A stretch of 64,000 nucleotides of DNA, taken from Candidatus Altimarinota bacterium (GTDB lineage Bacteria > Patescibacteriota > Gracilibacteria > BD1-5 > UBA6164). The position numbers were made by a program, and so were the translations under genes. Positions 11,770 through 21,899 of the stretch are shown one piece after another. How positions within the stretch are numbered: the first letter of the stretch is position 1; each line of letters opens with the position of its first letter. A model generated the notes under the pieces. That model was not told the origin of the DNA. It saw only the letters and a program-made list of their open reading frames with translations, and searched no databases. Location of the stretch: the NCBI GenBank assembly GCA_025210615.1, contig JAOARJ010000002.1, forward strand, positions 62,001 to 126,000, in the 5' to 3' direction.

Positions 11770-11899
11770 AGTAAAATAATTTACTATAATAACTGGGGAA
11801 TATGTTTAGCCAAAAAAATACAAGGAGTAATAACTTCTTGAGGTGAAACATAAATATAATAATGTTTTAAGGAGAAGCTTTTAGTGAGCTTCTTTTTTA
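11770..11899 (+). ncRNA. Candidate small structured RNA with its own promoter and terminator
   Basis: About 130 bases without a plausible ORF. Hairpin AGTAAA/TTTACT comes first. It is followed by a longer stem pairing ATGTTTAGCC (from about 11802) with GGTGAAACAT (to about 11851), which carries an inner helix CAAGGA/TTCTTG and an A-rich bulge. The end is a terminator with stem GAAGCT/AGCTTC at 11874-11892 and seven following T residues. A start near 11770 is inferred from the promoter. It matches no RNA family I recognise (not SRP, RNase P or tmRNA). It could also act as a leader for the gene at 11926. Confidence 0.5.
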
Positions 11900-11925
11900 T
11901 TGTTTTATTTTCTTATTAAAATATT

Positions 11926-12372
11926 ATGAGGGATTGTACAATTGACTTATGATGAGGAAAATCTGTATCAAAAATTTCTTCTGCGTATGAAAGCTTTTTA
12001 TCTGGGGAATTAAATAATGCACAAAAAATTAGAGAAGAAGTATCCGGTTTAACTGCAGATTGTATTACAACTTTAACAAAACAAGAAAATATATGACTTG
12101 TTGCTAACATTCCAGTTGAAAAGATAACAGAATGTATGATAAATTCTTTAGAAAAAGAAATTACACAATCTGGATTAAAAACAGATCTTAACTGATATCA
12201 AGAATTTAGGAAAAATACAACTCGTTATTATGTTAATGATTTAAGAAAAATGTGAGTTCCTGATCATAAAATAGTTGAGGCTATAATGTGACTAGAAGAA
12301 TATTTAGAAATCCATTTTTTAAAACCACAAGATATTTTAGAACATTGCCATTTAGAAAAAGTAATTCACTAA
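11926..12372 (+). CDS. Hypothetical protein
   Basis: A 148-residue frame from ATG 11926 to TAA 12370-12372 with multiple TGA-Gly codons, for example DLGGGKS near residue 8. It is predicted soluble, mostly helical, and ends in a His-containing tail (DILEHCHLEKVIH). It starts 27 bases after the terminator of the RNA candidate, so its expression may depend on readthrough. It is convergent with, and directly abuts, the methyltransferase gene on the minus strand. No family recognised. Confidence 0.65.
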
Positions 12373-13332
12373 TTATTTTTTCTTAAGCTTAGCTATAAAA
12401 AATCATTCAGTAGATTCACTTGGTAAGATTTTTAATGACGAACTTACTCTTGAATCAAAAATTTGTTTTCACCATTTTTTTAGCGCGGGAATTTTATAAG
12501 GAATATCAAAATCTATTTTTACTATTTCTAAATCTTTATATTGAGATAAGATAAAATTAATTATTGCTTCATTTTCTTCTGGTGCGAGAGTGCAAGTTGA
12601 ATAAACTAATTCTCATCAAGATTTTAATAGAGGAATAACGCTTTTTAGAATTTCTTTTTGAAGTTTTGCTTTAGTTAAAGTATTTTTTCTTGATAAAAAA
12701 TGATAACTTTTTTCATTGTTTAAATTTATTCTTCATTCAGCCGTACAAGGAGCATCAATTAATATTTTATCAAAGCTATTTTCTTCAAAAACTCATGATA
12801 ACTTAGTAGCATCTTGTTGCAATGAATTTACAATGTTAATTCATTGTTTTTTTATATTATATTTTAGTTTTTCTAGTCTGATTTTATTTAATTCTAAGGC
12901 AGTTATTTCTCAATTATTTTCCATTAAGGTAGCCATTTGTGTCGTTTTACTTCAAGGGGCACTACAAGTATCTAATACTTTTTCTCAAGATTTTGGATTT
13001 AAAATTATAGTAGGTATTTGAGAAGAAATATTTTGCAAGTAAATTTCTCAATTATTATAACAATCTAGCTTTCTAATCTCATTTTCAAAAGCATTTTCAA
13101 CTAAATAGCTATTTATTAAATAATCAATTTTAGTTATTTTTATATTATTATTTTTAAATTCTTCTAAAACTTTATTTATATCAGTTTTTAAAGTATTAAT
13201 TCTAAAAACAGGCTTTCTTTTTTCTATTAAAAAAGCCTTTTCTACTTTATTTAAAATATTATTATTATCAGGAAAATAATTTTCAAATCTATTTATCCAA
13301 TTGTTTGGCAAATTTTTTAGAGATTTTTTCAT
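12373..13332 (-). CDS. RsmB/NOP family RNA cytosine-C5 methyltransferase
   Basis: A 319-residue SAM-dependent RNA methyltransferase of the NOL1/NOP2/Sun family, expected to make m5C in rRNA or tRNA. Motif I is DTCSAPGSKTTQMA, motif IV is IDAPCTAEGRI with the first conserved cysteine, and motif VI is VYSTCTLAPEENE with the catalytic TC cysteine. The N-terminal 90 residues form the usual small substrate-binding region (VFRINTLKTD). It is shorter than RsmB and lacks an NusB-like extension, so it is closer in size to RsmF-like or YebU core enzymes; the target base cannot be named. The start overlaps the end of the upstream DedA gene by 44 bases, indicating translational coupling. Confidence 0.88.
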
Positions 13333-14062
13333 CTATTTCGTTGTTTTTAAGTTCTAAATATTTTTTAAATTCTTGTCTTTTAAATTTATAAATATATAGT
13401 CAGAATAAAACTATTAATCATAGCATTATATAGCCGATATATTTCACTATTATTTCATAATTATCAGCGAAAAATAATCAAATAGAAACAAAGGTTACAC
13501 TCCAGATTATACTTCAAATTATATTATAAATTATAAAAGATTTTGGTTTCATTTCGTAAGCTCAAGCGACAAATGGGATAAAAGCTCTAGCGACTTGATG
13601 AAATTTTGAAAAAGTTATTCAAACTGCTCAGTATTTCTCTACTCATTTTTTTAGATAAATTCATTCAGTTTTACCTACTCAGAACCAATCTCAATGTTTT
13701 TCTAAAAATTCCATTCACCAATATTTTCAAAGTAAATATCAAATATAATTTCATAAAACAGCTCAAAAACTAGCTACAAAAATTATTCACATGTAGTCTA
13801 CTTTTGCATAAAATCATCAAGAAATAAGCAAAGTATTTTGTCATGGAATTAAGATTCAAAGCACTGGAAATGATTCTATTAAGCTAGAAACAAATACTAC
13901 AACATAATTCCAAGGTCATAGCGTTTCGACAACTTCTTTTAGCCATTCTATAATATTTAACAAAACTTGTTTATCAAAAAAAGCTAAATAAGTTAGATAT
14001 AAAGTTAACACAAAAAATAAAGTGAGAATAAATTTTCCCAACAAATTCAAAAAAGTCTTCAT
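13289..14062 (-). CDS. DedA family membrane protein
   Basis: A 257-residue polytopic inner-membrane protein. Signature features are ILIPGQNTLLISGGF, the GLYLLGYLLWKYWGMEF-like re-entrant region and SKFHQVARAFIPFVAGAYEM followed by NIIWSIIWSV, matching the F.R..R.....AG..... pattern of DedA/VTT proteins. Family members act as lipid scramblases or transporters (for example of undecaprenyl phosphate). The first 30 residues are a transmembrane helix, and the C-terminal 35 residues form a charged cytosolic tail that overlaps the next gene. The start at 14062 is an ATG with an AT-rich upstream region. Confidence 0.88.
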
Positions 14063-14186
14063 TATTTTATAATTTTAATTATATTTTTACGTTCTTATTT
14101 TAATAAAAAAATTTTAAATGCAAAAAGATTTTGAAAAATAATTATTTTAAGTAAAATTTTATCTTAATTAATATCTAAAAAATTAT

Positions 14187-15134
14187 ATGTTTGCGATTGT
14201 GATACCATTTTCTCGTAGTATGGATGATAAATGATTTTTTTATATTATCCCTGAAAAAATAAAAGATGACATAAAAATATGACAAATTGTTAAAGTTCCT
14301 TTTGGCCAAGATGAAATTTTAGCGATAGTTTTAGATATCGTATGAAAAACTGATATTCCTGAAGATAGACTTAGAGAAATTCTAGAAATTACTTTTAATA
14401 AGCCACTTATAAATCAAAATAGGGGAGAGTTAATAAAATATATTTCTAGTCATTATTATAATTTGATTCATAATAGCTTAGCTTTATTTTTACCTAAAAA
14501 TTTGAGATGAAAATTAGAAAAAAATAAATTAAAATTAGAAACAAAAAATACTTATAATTATAGTTTTAATACTAATAAAGCTCTAACTGCTCATCAAGCA
14601 GAAGTTTTAGAAAAAATAAATAATTCTAATAATAATAAAATTTTATTATTTTGAGTAACTGGCTCTGGTAAGACAGAAATTTATGTAAACCTTATAAAAA
14701 ATGCTTTAGATGAAAATAAGCAAGCGCTTATACTTGTTCCTGAAATTATTTTAACTTCGCAAATTGCTAATTATATAAAAAATGTATTTTGAGAAGATGT
14801 AATAATTATAACTTCTGATACTTCAGAAGCTCAAAAAACTAAATATTTCATAGATATAGAGCAAAATAAAGCAAAAATTATAATTTGAACGAGGAGTGCG
14901 TTATTTTATCCATATGATAATTTGGATATAATTATCATTGATGAAGAACACGATGATTCTTATTTATCAAAAGATACTCCGAGATATGATTGAGTTTTAA
15001 CAGCGATGAAGATGTCTGATATTTATAACTGCAGGTTATTATTAGCTTCAGCAACACCGAAAACGACACATTTATATAAAACTAATTCATGAGAATTAGA
15101 GCTAGTGAATTTAATTGAAGAGTATAAAAAATAG
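14187..15134 (+). CDS. priA: PriA N-terminal half (3'BD and first helicase domain), truncated
   Basis: A 315-residue protein corresponding to the first part of primosomal protein N'. The N-terminal 3'-DNA-binding domain is present (residues 1-100, with [17 protein letters not shown]). Helicase motif I is [11 protein letters not shown] near residue 156, [14 protein letters not shown] follows, motif II is IDEEHDDSY, and motif III is ASATPKT. The frame then ends with TAG at 15132-15134. The zinc-binding module and second RecA domain of full-length PriA (about 730 residues) are missing, and no such sequence follows. Replication-restart helicase activity would not be expected from this form. It could be a truncation or a lineage-specific short PriA. 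Confidence 0.88.
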
Positions 15135-15158
15135 GGCGGCACAGCTTGCTGTACCACC
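15128..15158 (-). terminator. Terminator of the small membrane gene at 15168-15362
   Basis: On the minus strand GGTGGTACAGC pairs with GCTGTGCCGCC (11 bp with G-T pairs, 2-nt loop at 15146-15147), followed by CTATTTTTT. The G-T pairs are only favourable in the minus-strand transcript, which fixes the orientation. Confidence 0.75.
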
Positions 15159-15167
15159 TTTAAAAGA

Positions 15168-15362
15168 TCATTTATCTTCTTCACCTTCTTTCTGAGAAGG
15201 TGAGGGAGTCATTGCAAGGCAAATCGCCAGACTAGACATTATACCAGCCATTAATCCTACGAATGGCTTCAAATGCCATAGTACCCATCCAATAACTAAT
15301 CCTCCCATAATGGGGATAGCTATTCTTTCAGGGTAAAAAAATATTTTTTGTTTTTGTTTCAA
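15168..15362 (-). CDS. Small two-helix membrane protein, possibly acquired
   Basis: A 64-residue protein with two hydrophobic helices (AIPIMGGLVIGWVLWHL and VGLMAGIMSSLAICLAM) and a charged tail PSPSQKEGEEDK. The start is TTG at 15360-15362, chosen because AAGGAGG lies eight bases upstream, a much better Shine-Dalgarno sequence than most genes here have. All of its glycines use GGN and none uses TGA, although neighbours use TGA heavily. Base composition is also less AT-rich. These features suggest recent arrival from an organism with the standard code. The gene at 61280-61555 has the same character. Confidence 0.75.
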   Translation of the reverse strand: MKQKQKIFFYPERIAIPIMGGLVIGWVLWHLKPFVGLMAGIMSSLAICLAMTPSPSQKEGEEDK

Positions 15363-15444
15363 TTTACTTTCCTCCTTAAAAAATATTATAGAAATTTATC
15401 TGATTTGTCAATTTTTATTTTAATTAATAATTGTTATAAAAAAT

Positions 15445-15472
15445 TTGACAAAATGGATTATTAAAATATATT
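15445..15472 (+). promoter_or_regulatory. Promoter of the thrS-upstream RNA
   Basis: TTGACA at 15445-15450, 16-bp spacer, TATATT at 15467-15472. It directs transcription towards the structured region and thrS. Confidence 0.6.
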
Positions 15473-15479
15473 AAATGTA

Positions 15480-15638
15480 GTTAAATTATTTTTTAACCAA
15501 GACCACGATGCTCGCAAAACTTGATACCATAATCCTTGCATAACACTTTAGTTAGCTAGAGATTTTAAGTCGCGCGCATTATAAATAATGAAACTTAAAC
15601 TATAATTCTGCTAACCATTAGTGAAGCAGGATTTTTTA
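15480..15638 (+). ncRNA. Candidate structured leader or small RNA upstream of thrS
   Basis: About 160 bases with no ORF between a promoter and thrS. A nested structure is visible: TTTTAAGT pairs with ACTTAAA around an inner CATTAT/ATAATG hairpin (about 15571-15602). It ends in a strong terminator at 15604-15638 (AATTCTGCT / AGCAGGATT plus a T6 run), 36 bases before the thrS ATG. The terminator in front of thrS suggests either an independent small RNA or attenuation control. The T-box core sequence is absent, so a classical tRNA-sensing T-box is not supported. The exact start is inferred from the promoter. Confidence 0.5.
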
Positions 15639-15673
15639 GCGCGAAATTTTTTAAAAATTAATTTAATATAATT

Positions 15674-17425
15674 ATGAACGTAGAAGTTAAAAGACATTCG
15701 CTAGCGCATATTTTGGCGCAAGCAGTAAAAGAGCTTTATCCAGAAGTTAAATTATGAACTGGACCAGCAATTGAAAATGGATTTTATTATGATATAGATT
15801 TTTGAGAAACTGTTTTACATGAAGATGAATTAAAAGTGATTGAAAAAAAGATGAAAAATATCATTAAACAAAACCAAACTTTTAATCAATTTAGCTTAGA
15901 AATTCACGAAGCTATAGAATTATTAAAAGAAGAAAAAGAAAATTATAAACTAGCAATAATAAATAAATTAAAAGAAGAATGAGAAATTGAAATAAGTTTT
16001 TACGAAAATATTAATCAAAAAAGAGAAAGAGTTTTTCTTGATATGTGTAGTTGACCTCATGTTGAAAAAATGAGTGAAATTGATGTAAATTCTTTTAAAT
16101 TAGATAAAATCGCTGGTGCTTATTTTCAAGGTGATAGTGAAAATAAAATGCTTACTAGAATTTACTGATTAGCTTTTGATTCACAAGAAGAATTAAATAA
16201 TCATTTGGTTTTTTTAAGAGAAGCTAAAAAGAGAGACCATAGATTAATTTGAAAAAAACTTAATTTATTTTCATTTCATGATGAAGGACCTGGTTTTCCA
16301 TTTTGGCATCCAAAAGGTTCTATAATGTTCAATGAATTAGTGAAGTTTATGCAAAGCGAAAATAAAGCTAGAGGATATGATGAAATCAAAACTCCACCAG
16401 TTTTAAATGAAGAGTTATGGCATATGTCTGGTCACTGGGCTAATTTTAAAGAAAATATGTATTTTACTGAAATTGATGACCAAAAATTCGCTATAAAACC
16501 TATGAATTGTCCTGGTTGATGTTTAGTTTTCAAGACTCAACAATTCTCTTATAGAGACTTACCGATTAAAAATGCAGAATTTTGATTAGTTCATAGACAC
16601 GAATTATCTTGAGTGTTACACTGATTATTTAGAGTAAGAAGTTTTACACAAGATGATGCGCATATTTTCATTGATAATGAAGGATTACCAAAACAAATTG
16701 AAGATACAATTAAATTTGTGGAAGATATTTATAAAGTTTTCGGATTTGAAAAAATCAATACTTTCGTGGCTACTAGACCAGAAAAATCATTATGAAGTGA
16801 CGAGGTATGGGAAATAGCACAAAAATCTTTAGAAGATGGATTAAAAGCTGCTTGATTAGATGATTTTAAAATCAAAGAAGGTGAATGAGCTTTCTATTGA
16901 CCAAAAATCGAATTTAATGTAGAAGACTCATTATGAAGAAATTGGCAATTATGAACTATTCAAGTCGATTTCTCAATGCCTGAAAGATTTTGATTATTCT
17001 ACACTTGAAAAGATTGAGAAAAACATACTCCAGTAATGATTCATAGAGCTATTTTTGGTTCACTAGAAAGATTTATGTGAATTTTAATAGAACATTTTAA
17101 TTGAAGTTTTCCACTTTGGATAGCTCCAGAACAAGTTAGAATAGTTCCTGTTATGGAAAAAGCTAATTCTTATGCTGAAAAAGTTAAAAAAGAACTTGAA
17201 GAAGCATGAATTAGAGTAGAGGCTGATTTATCTGACGATTGACTAAATAAAAAAGTAAGAAACGCAGAAAAACAAAGAGTGAATTATATCTTGGTAGTTT
17301 GAGAAGAAGAAATGGCTAACAGTACAGTTTCAGTTAGAAATTATAAAACTAAAGATCAATCTAGTAATTCTATTGAAGAATTTAAAAATAATATTTTAGA
17401 AGAAGTAGAATCTAGAAAAATATAA
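15674..17425 (+). CDS. thrS: Threonyl-tRNA synthetase lacking the TGS domain
   Basis: A 583-residue class II synthetase that charges tRNA-Thr. It starts directly in the editing domain ([17 protein letters not shown], then DMCSGPHVEK with the conserved cysteine), so the N-terminal TGS domain of E. coli ThrRS (642 residues) is absent. Catalytic-core motifs follow: KPMNCPGGC, motif 2 as [22 protein letters not shown], and motif 3 as [18 protein letters not shown]. The C-terminal anticodon-binding domain contains [15 protein letters not shown] 15674 is preceded by AATT. Expression may be controlled by the leader at 15480-15638. Confidence 0.96.
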
Positions 17426-17453
17426 AATATTTATAATATAAGTTTATTTTTTT

Positions 17454-17492
17454 AAAAGTCGTGGATATATAATATACTCACGACTTTTGATT
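17454..17492. terminator. Bidirectional terminator between thrS and the zinc-ribbon gene
   Basis: Ten-bp perfect stem AAAAGTCGTG / CACGACTTTT with a 15-nt loop; A and T runs on both sides allow use by both convergent genes. Confidence 0.85.
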
Positions 17493-17504
17493 TATTTACA
17501 AAAT

Positions 17505-19214
17505 TTAATTAAAAGTTTTATTATAACAATCTTCACAATAAACAATTTCAGGAGAATTTTCAGGATAACTTGTCTGGATATCTCTTCAGCATTTATCGCA
17601 ATTTCTATCAAAAATTTTTCTAGGATTTCTCTCGCCAAGCCTTTCTTTATGTCTTTGATCTGGGTGTTTTTTTGGAATAGGTAAATTAAATTTTCTATAA
17701 AAATCTAATTCTTGAGCGATAATTCTATATGGTCTATTTGTTATACTGCATTTTAGCGCCCAATTTAGAATATCATCAGGGATTTCCTCTATATTTTCTG
17801 GAAGTTTTTCAGCTGGGATAATTTTTTCTACTTTTGGAATATCAGCCTCATAGTCTGACCAGTTTAATCATTTTCTTTTTGCTGATTGTTTTGTTTCTGG
17901 ATAATATTCGTTGGCGACAGTTTCATTATATCCAAATGGACTTAAATTAGAAGAGAAGAATTCTCACCATTCTCACAGCTTTTCCATATAAGCGATAATT
18001 TTTGGTATTAATTCTTCGTATTCGTCTTTTGTATATTGTTTATTTAGGATGCAATATTTTTTATTTTTAAGTCAACTACATCAAAAACAATTTTCACAAT
18101 AATAGCAATTTTGACAATAATAAATATTATTACAATAGTTACAAAATGTTGAAAAAATTACCTTATAAGAATCTAATTGTACTGATACTCATTCATAAAA
18201 TAATTCTCATTTTCCTCAAAAAGATAAATCTTGAGAATCTTTTGTCCGTCATCAAATATAACAATGTTTAGAATTTTGATATTCTTCAACAGAAAAACAA
18301 TTAGAGATATTTTTTGAATTATTTATATCATCTCAAGTGCAGTTTTTACTATTTGTTATATTTAAATTTTTACGAGGAGTTTTTAATTTTACTTTATTAA
18401 ATATCTTTTTTACTTCTTCCAAATTGCTATAATTTCATAGTTTTAATTCTTCTTTTTTTGCTTCATATTCCTGCTTAGTATATTGTTTATTGAATATACA
18501 ATATTTTTTATATCTTAATCAAGCACATCAAATACAATGTTCACAATTTTCTAAATCATATCAAAGAAAACAATTTTGACAATTTTTTGAATTTTCTAAA
18601 AAAAAGCATTTATAGACATTATAACAAATTGAGCATTCATAACAATATTCGCTATCAAAAAGCCTAAAACTATCAGTACTGTTTTTTGTGTTTATATAAA
18701 AATTTCAGTAGATACAATCCTCAGCCCAATGACATCAAAATACTAAATAACAGTTTTTTAAATCTGCAGCAAAATTTGCATAGCTAGAATTTTCTGAATT
18801 TTGATTATGTAAATTAATTTGAGGAACTTTTTTCATTAAGTCTTTAAATTGTTTGAAAAAAGATTTATTAAAATCAAAGTTTTCCCCATAATCTAGAGCA
18901 TTCCATTTATCTGTCCACCACTCTTTGGATTCATAAACAGTAAAATCTTTATCAGGGCTATAGATGGAAATTATAGGCTTTCAAGTTGCGTCACAATCTC
19001 TTTTATATAATTTTCTTTCATTTCTAAATGAAAATCTTCTTTGGCTTCTACAGTCTGGACACAAAGCAGGAGAGGGGATATTATATCTTTTTCATTTAAA
19101 AACGGGAGAAATTTTTTTATAAAACTCTTCATCTTTATTTGTGATATCAAATTCTGCATTACAGAATTTACATTTTTTAGTTAAGATAACTTTTTCTTCA
19201 CTATTGTTATACAT
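17505..19214 (-). CDS. Cysteine-rich zinc-ribbon repeat protein (paralog A)
   Basis: A 569-residue protein from ATG at 19212-19214 (minus) to TAA at 17505-17507. The N-terminus has a CKFCNAEF ribbon half and a second CPDCRSQRR pair. The middle has repeated Cys pairs (CYECSICYNVYKCFFLENSKN and similar) and the unit GL(R/K)xKKYCI(F/L)NKQYTKxEYE, seen twice. The C-terminus has FDRNCDKCGRDIQ followed by YCEDCYNK. These spacings imply several structural zinc sites. Two paralogs lie at 20217-21899 and 31512-33206. Proteins of this type occur in CPR genomes without a known role; a DNA- or RNA-binding function is only inference. No signal peptide is present. Confidence 0.8.
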
Positions 19215-19312
19215 ATTTTTTAGTTACAAAAATATTTTTAATATAAATAATTATTTATTAGTTAATTTATAATTAAAAATCACAATAAGTAAAGTTTCAT
19301 ATTTGTAAAAAC

Positions 19313-19341
19313 TTGATTTTTACTTTAAAATAAAGTATAAT
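19313..19341 (+). promoter_or_regulatory. Promoter of the TrmB-type regulator
   Basis: TTGATT at 19313-19318, a 17-bp spacer and a perfect TATAAT at 19336-19341, 35 bases before the start of the regulator gene. It lies in the divergent region shared with paralog A. Confidence 0.7.
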
Positions 19342-19375
19342 AAGTGTGATTATATTTTCACAACAGTTTAATAAT

Positions 19376-20146
19376 ATGGATTTTCAGGCTTATTTTAAAA
19401 AATTATGATTTTCTCAAAGCGAATGAGAAATATTTTTAGCGTTATATAAATTATGAACGCAGCCGGCATCAGTAGTCGCGAAAAACCTTAATATGGAGAG
19501 AACGACAGTCTATAAAATTTTATTAAAATTATCAAAAGAAAACATTATTTCCGAGACTTTAAAATTATGAGTGAAACATTTTTTTGTGCCAGATATTTCT
19601 ATTTTAAAAAAATATACCAAAAATAAATTAGAAGTTTATAATAATCTGGAGAAAAATTTTTGAAATATAGAAAAAGAATTATTAAGCTATAATCAAAGCC
19701 AAAAACAAGCTATTCCAAAAATAAGTATTTTTAATTGAAATGAATGAATAAAAAATATTTATCAAGATATTTTGGATAATGTTTTAAATAATAATTATAT
19801 TTCGATAAAATTGTTTGCTTCTAATACTTTTGATTCTGCTGCGATTTGAAACAATATTATAAAAAAACATTCAAAAAATTTTATAAAAAGTTTAAAAGAA
19901 AATAATATTTTTGTGGATACTTATTTGTGAGAATGAGCGATGACACTTGAAAATATTAGTAAAATAGTAGAAGTTGAAAAATTAAATAATTTATCAGCCG
20001 CTAATTCCACTGTAAATATTTTTGTCGCTGGACAATGTGTTTATATCATGATGTTTATTGAAATTCCGTATGCGCTAAAGATTGAAAATAAAGATTTATC
20101 TTATGTTTTTCATTTTTTATTTGATAATCTAAAAATTAGTGAGTAG
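19376..20146 (+). CDS. TrmB family transcriptional regulator
   Basis: A 256-residue protein. Residues 1-80 form the winged helix-turn-helix of the TrmB family (FGFSQSEGEIFLALYKLGTQ with ASVVAKNLNMERTTVYKILL as the HTH). The remaining part is a non-DNA-binding region of the kind found in short TrmB proteins. It is divergent from paralog A and 71 bases upstream of paralog B and the ATPase gene, so control of these neighbours is plausible but not shown. Stop is TAG at 20144-20146, followed directly by TGA. Confidence 0.8.
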
Positions 20147-20216
20147 TGAAAATTTATTTACTTTTTTATAAAAACTATTATTATAAATCAAATAATTAAT
20201 ATTTTTTTATTTATAT

Positions 20217-21899
20217 ATGTCTGGAAAAATTTGTAAAAAATGCTGAGAAAAATTTATTTTTACGCTTGATGATAAAGATTTTATAAAAGAAGTTTCTCCT
20301 ATTATTAATGGAATAACTTATAATTTTGTAGTGCCTGAAATTTGTCCTAGATGTAAAGAAATGCATAGATTAGCTTTTAGAAATGAAAGACAGCTATATA
20401 AAAGAAAATGTGATATTACAGGGGAAAATATAATTTCAATATATTCTCCAGATAAGAAATATAAAGTCGTGAGTAGTGATTATTGGTGGAGTGATAAATG
20501 GGACGCTCTAATTTTTTGAAAAGATTTTGATTTTGAAAAAAGTTTTTTTAAGCAGTTTTGAGAATTAAAAGAGAATGTACCTGTTGCTAGTCTTTTTTGA
20601 AGTCAAAATGAAAATGTAATGTCGAATTTTACGGATAGTAGCGAAAATGTTTATTTATCAACTTGAATTTACGAATGTAAAAATACTTATTATACTTGAT
20701 TATCAGCGCATTGCAATAATACTTTGGACTGTTATGATTGTGGAGATATGGAGTTCTGCTATAGGTGTATAAAAAGTGCGAATTGTATTAATTGCACTTT
20801 TGTGGATAATTCAAAAGAGTGTAATGATTGTCATTATTTATTTAGTTGTGATGGACTTGATAACTGCTTATTTTCAGTAAGCCAAAGTAATAAAAAATAT
20901 TTAATTTTAAATAAGCAATATACTAAACAAGAATACGAAAAAATAGAAGAAAAAATAAATAATAATCTAGAAATAAAACAAGAATATATAGCTAAATATA
21001 AGGATTTATTAAATAAAACTCCAAGGAGAAATTCTTATTTTTTGCAATGTGAAAATGTAAGTTGAGATGATATAATGTTTTCAAAAAATATTGAAAATTG
21101 AATCACTGTAAAACATAGTGAAAATTGTAAAAATTGTTATGTTTTGTTTGGTGTAAAAAACTGCCGTGAGATAAATAATATGGAAATTGATAGCCAATAT
21201 TTATATGATTGCATTTGATGTTGAACGCTTTATAAAGGTGCTTTTAATATAACTTGTCGGTGAAGTAAAAATTTATATTACTCAGAGAGTTGTTATAACT
21301 GCGAAAATTGTTTTTGATGTACTGGATTAAGAGATAAAAAATATTGTATTCTAAATAAACAATATACAAAGCAAGAATATGAAGAAAAATTATTAGAAAT
21401 TATAAAATATATGACATTAAAAACACAAGAATGGTGAAAATTTTTTCCAGCAGAGTTAAGTTATTTTTGATATAATGAAAGCGCTGCGCAGGAATTGTAT
21501 CCATTATCTAAAGAGAAAATTCAAGAAAAATGATTTAAATATAGTAATTATGAAAGACCTATTCCAAAGGTAGAAAAAATTATAGAAGCAAAAGATTTGC
21601 CAAATGATATAAATAAGATAACAGATAGCATTCTAAAGCGGGCTATTAAATGCGAGAGAACATGAAAATTATTTAGAATAATAAAAGAAGAACTGGACTT
21701 TTATAGAAAAATGAGTATAAGTATTCCAAGGCTTCATCCCGACGCGAGATTTAATGATATATTAAAAGACGCAAATCCGAGAAAATTTTATGATAGAAAA
21801 TGCGCAAAATGTAATAAAGAAATAAAATCAATGTACGCACCAAATAGGGAAGAAACAATCTATTGTGAAGAATGTTATAATAAAACTACTTATTCTTAG
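20217..21899 (+). CDS. Cysteine-rich zinc-ribbon repeat protein (paralog B)
   Basis: A 560-residue protein from ATG 20217 to TAG 21897-21899. It aligns along its whole length with the gene at 17505-19214: CKKCGEKF and CPRCKEMHRLAFRNERQLYK at the N-terminus, Cys-pair repeats in the middle (CYDCGDMEFCYRCIKSANC), two copies of the KKYxILNKQYTKQEYE unit, and DRKCAKCNKEIK with YCEECYNK at the C-terminus. Several glycines are TGA-encoded. The stop codon directly touches the ATG of the ATPase gene, indicating co-expression with it. Confidence 0.8.

Noticed and set aside
15480-15638. T-box riboswitch upstream of thrS
   Set aside because: No T-box core sequence or recognisable specifier loop is present; only stems and a terminator are seen.
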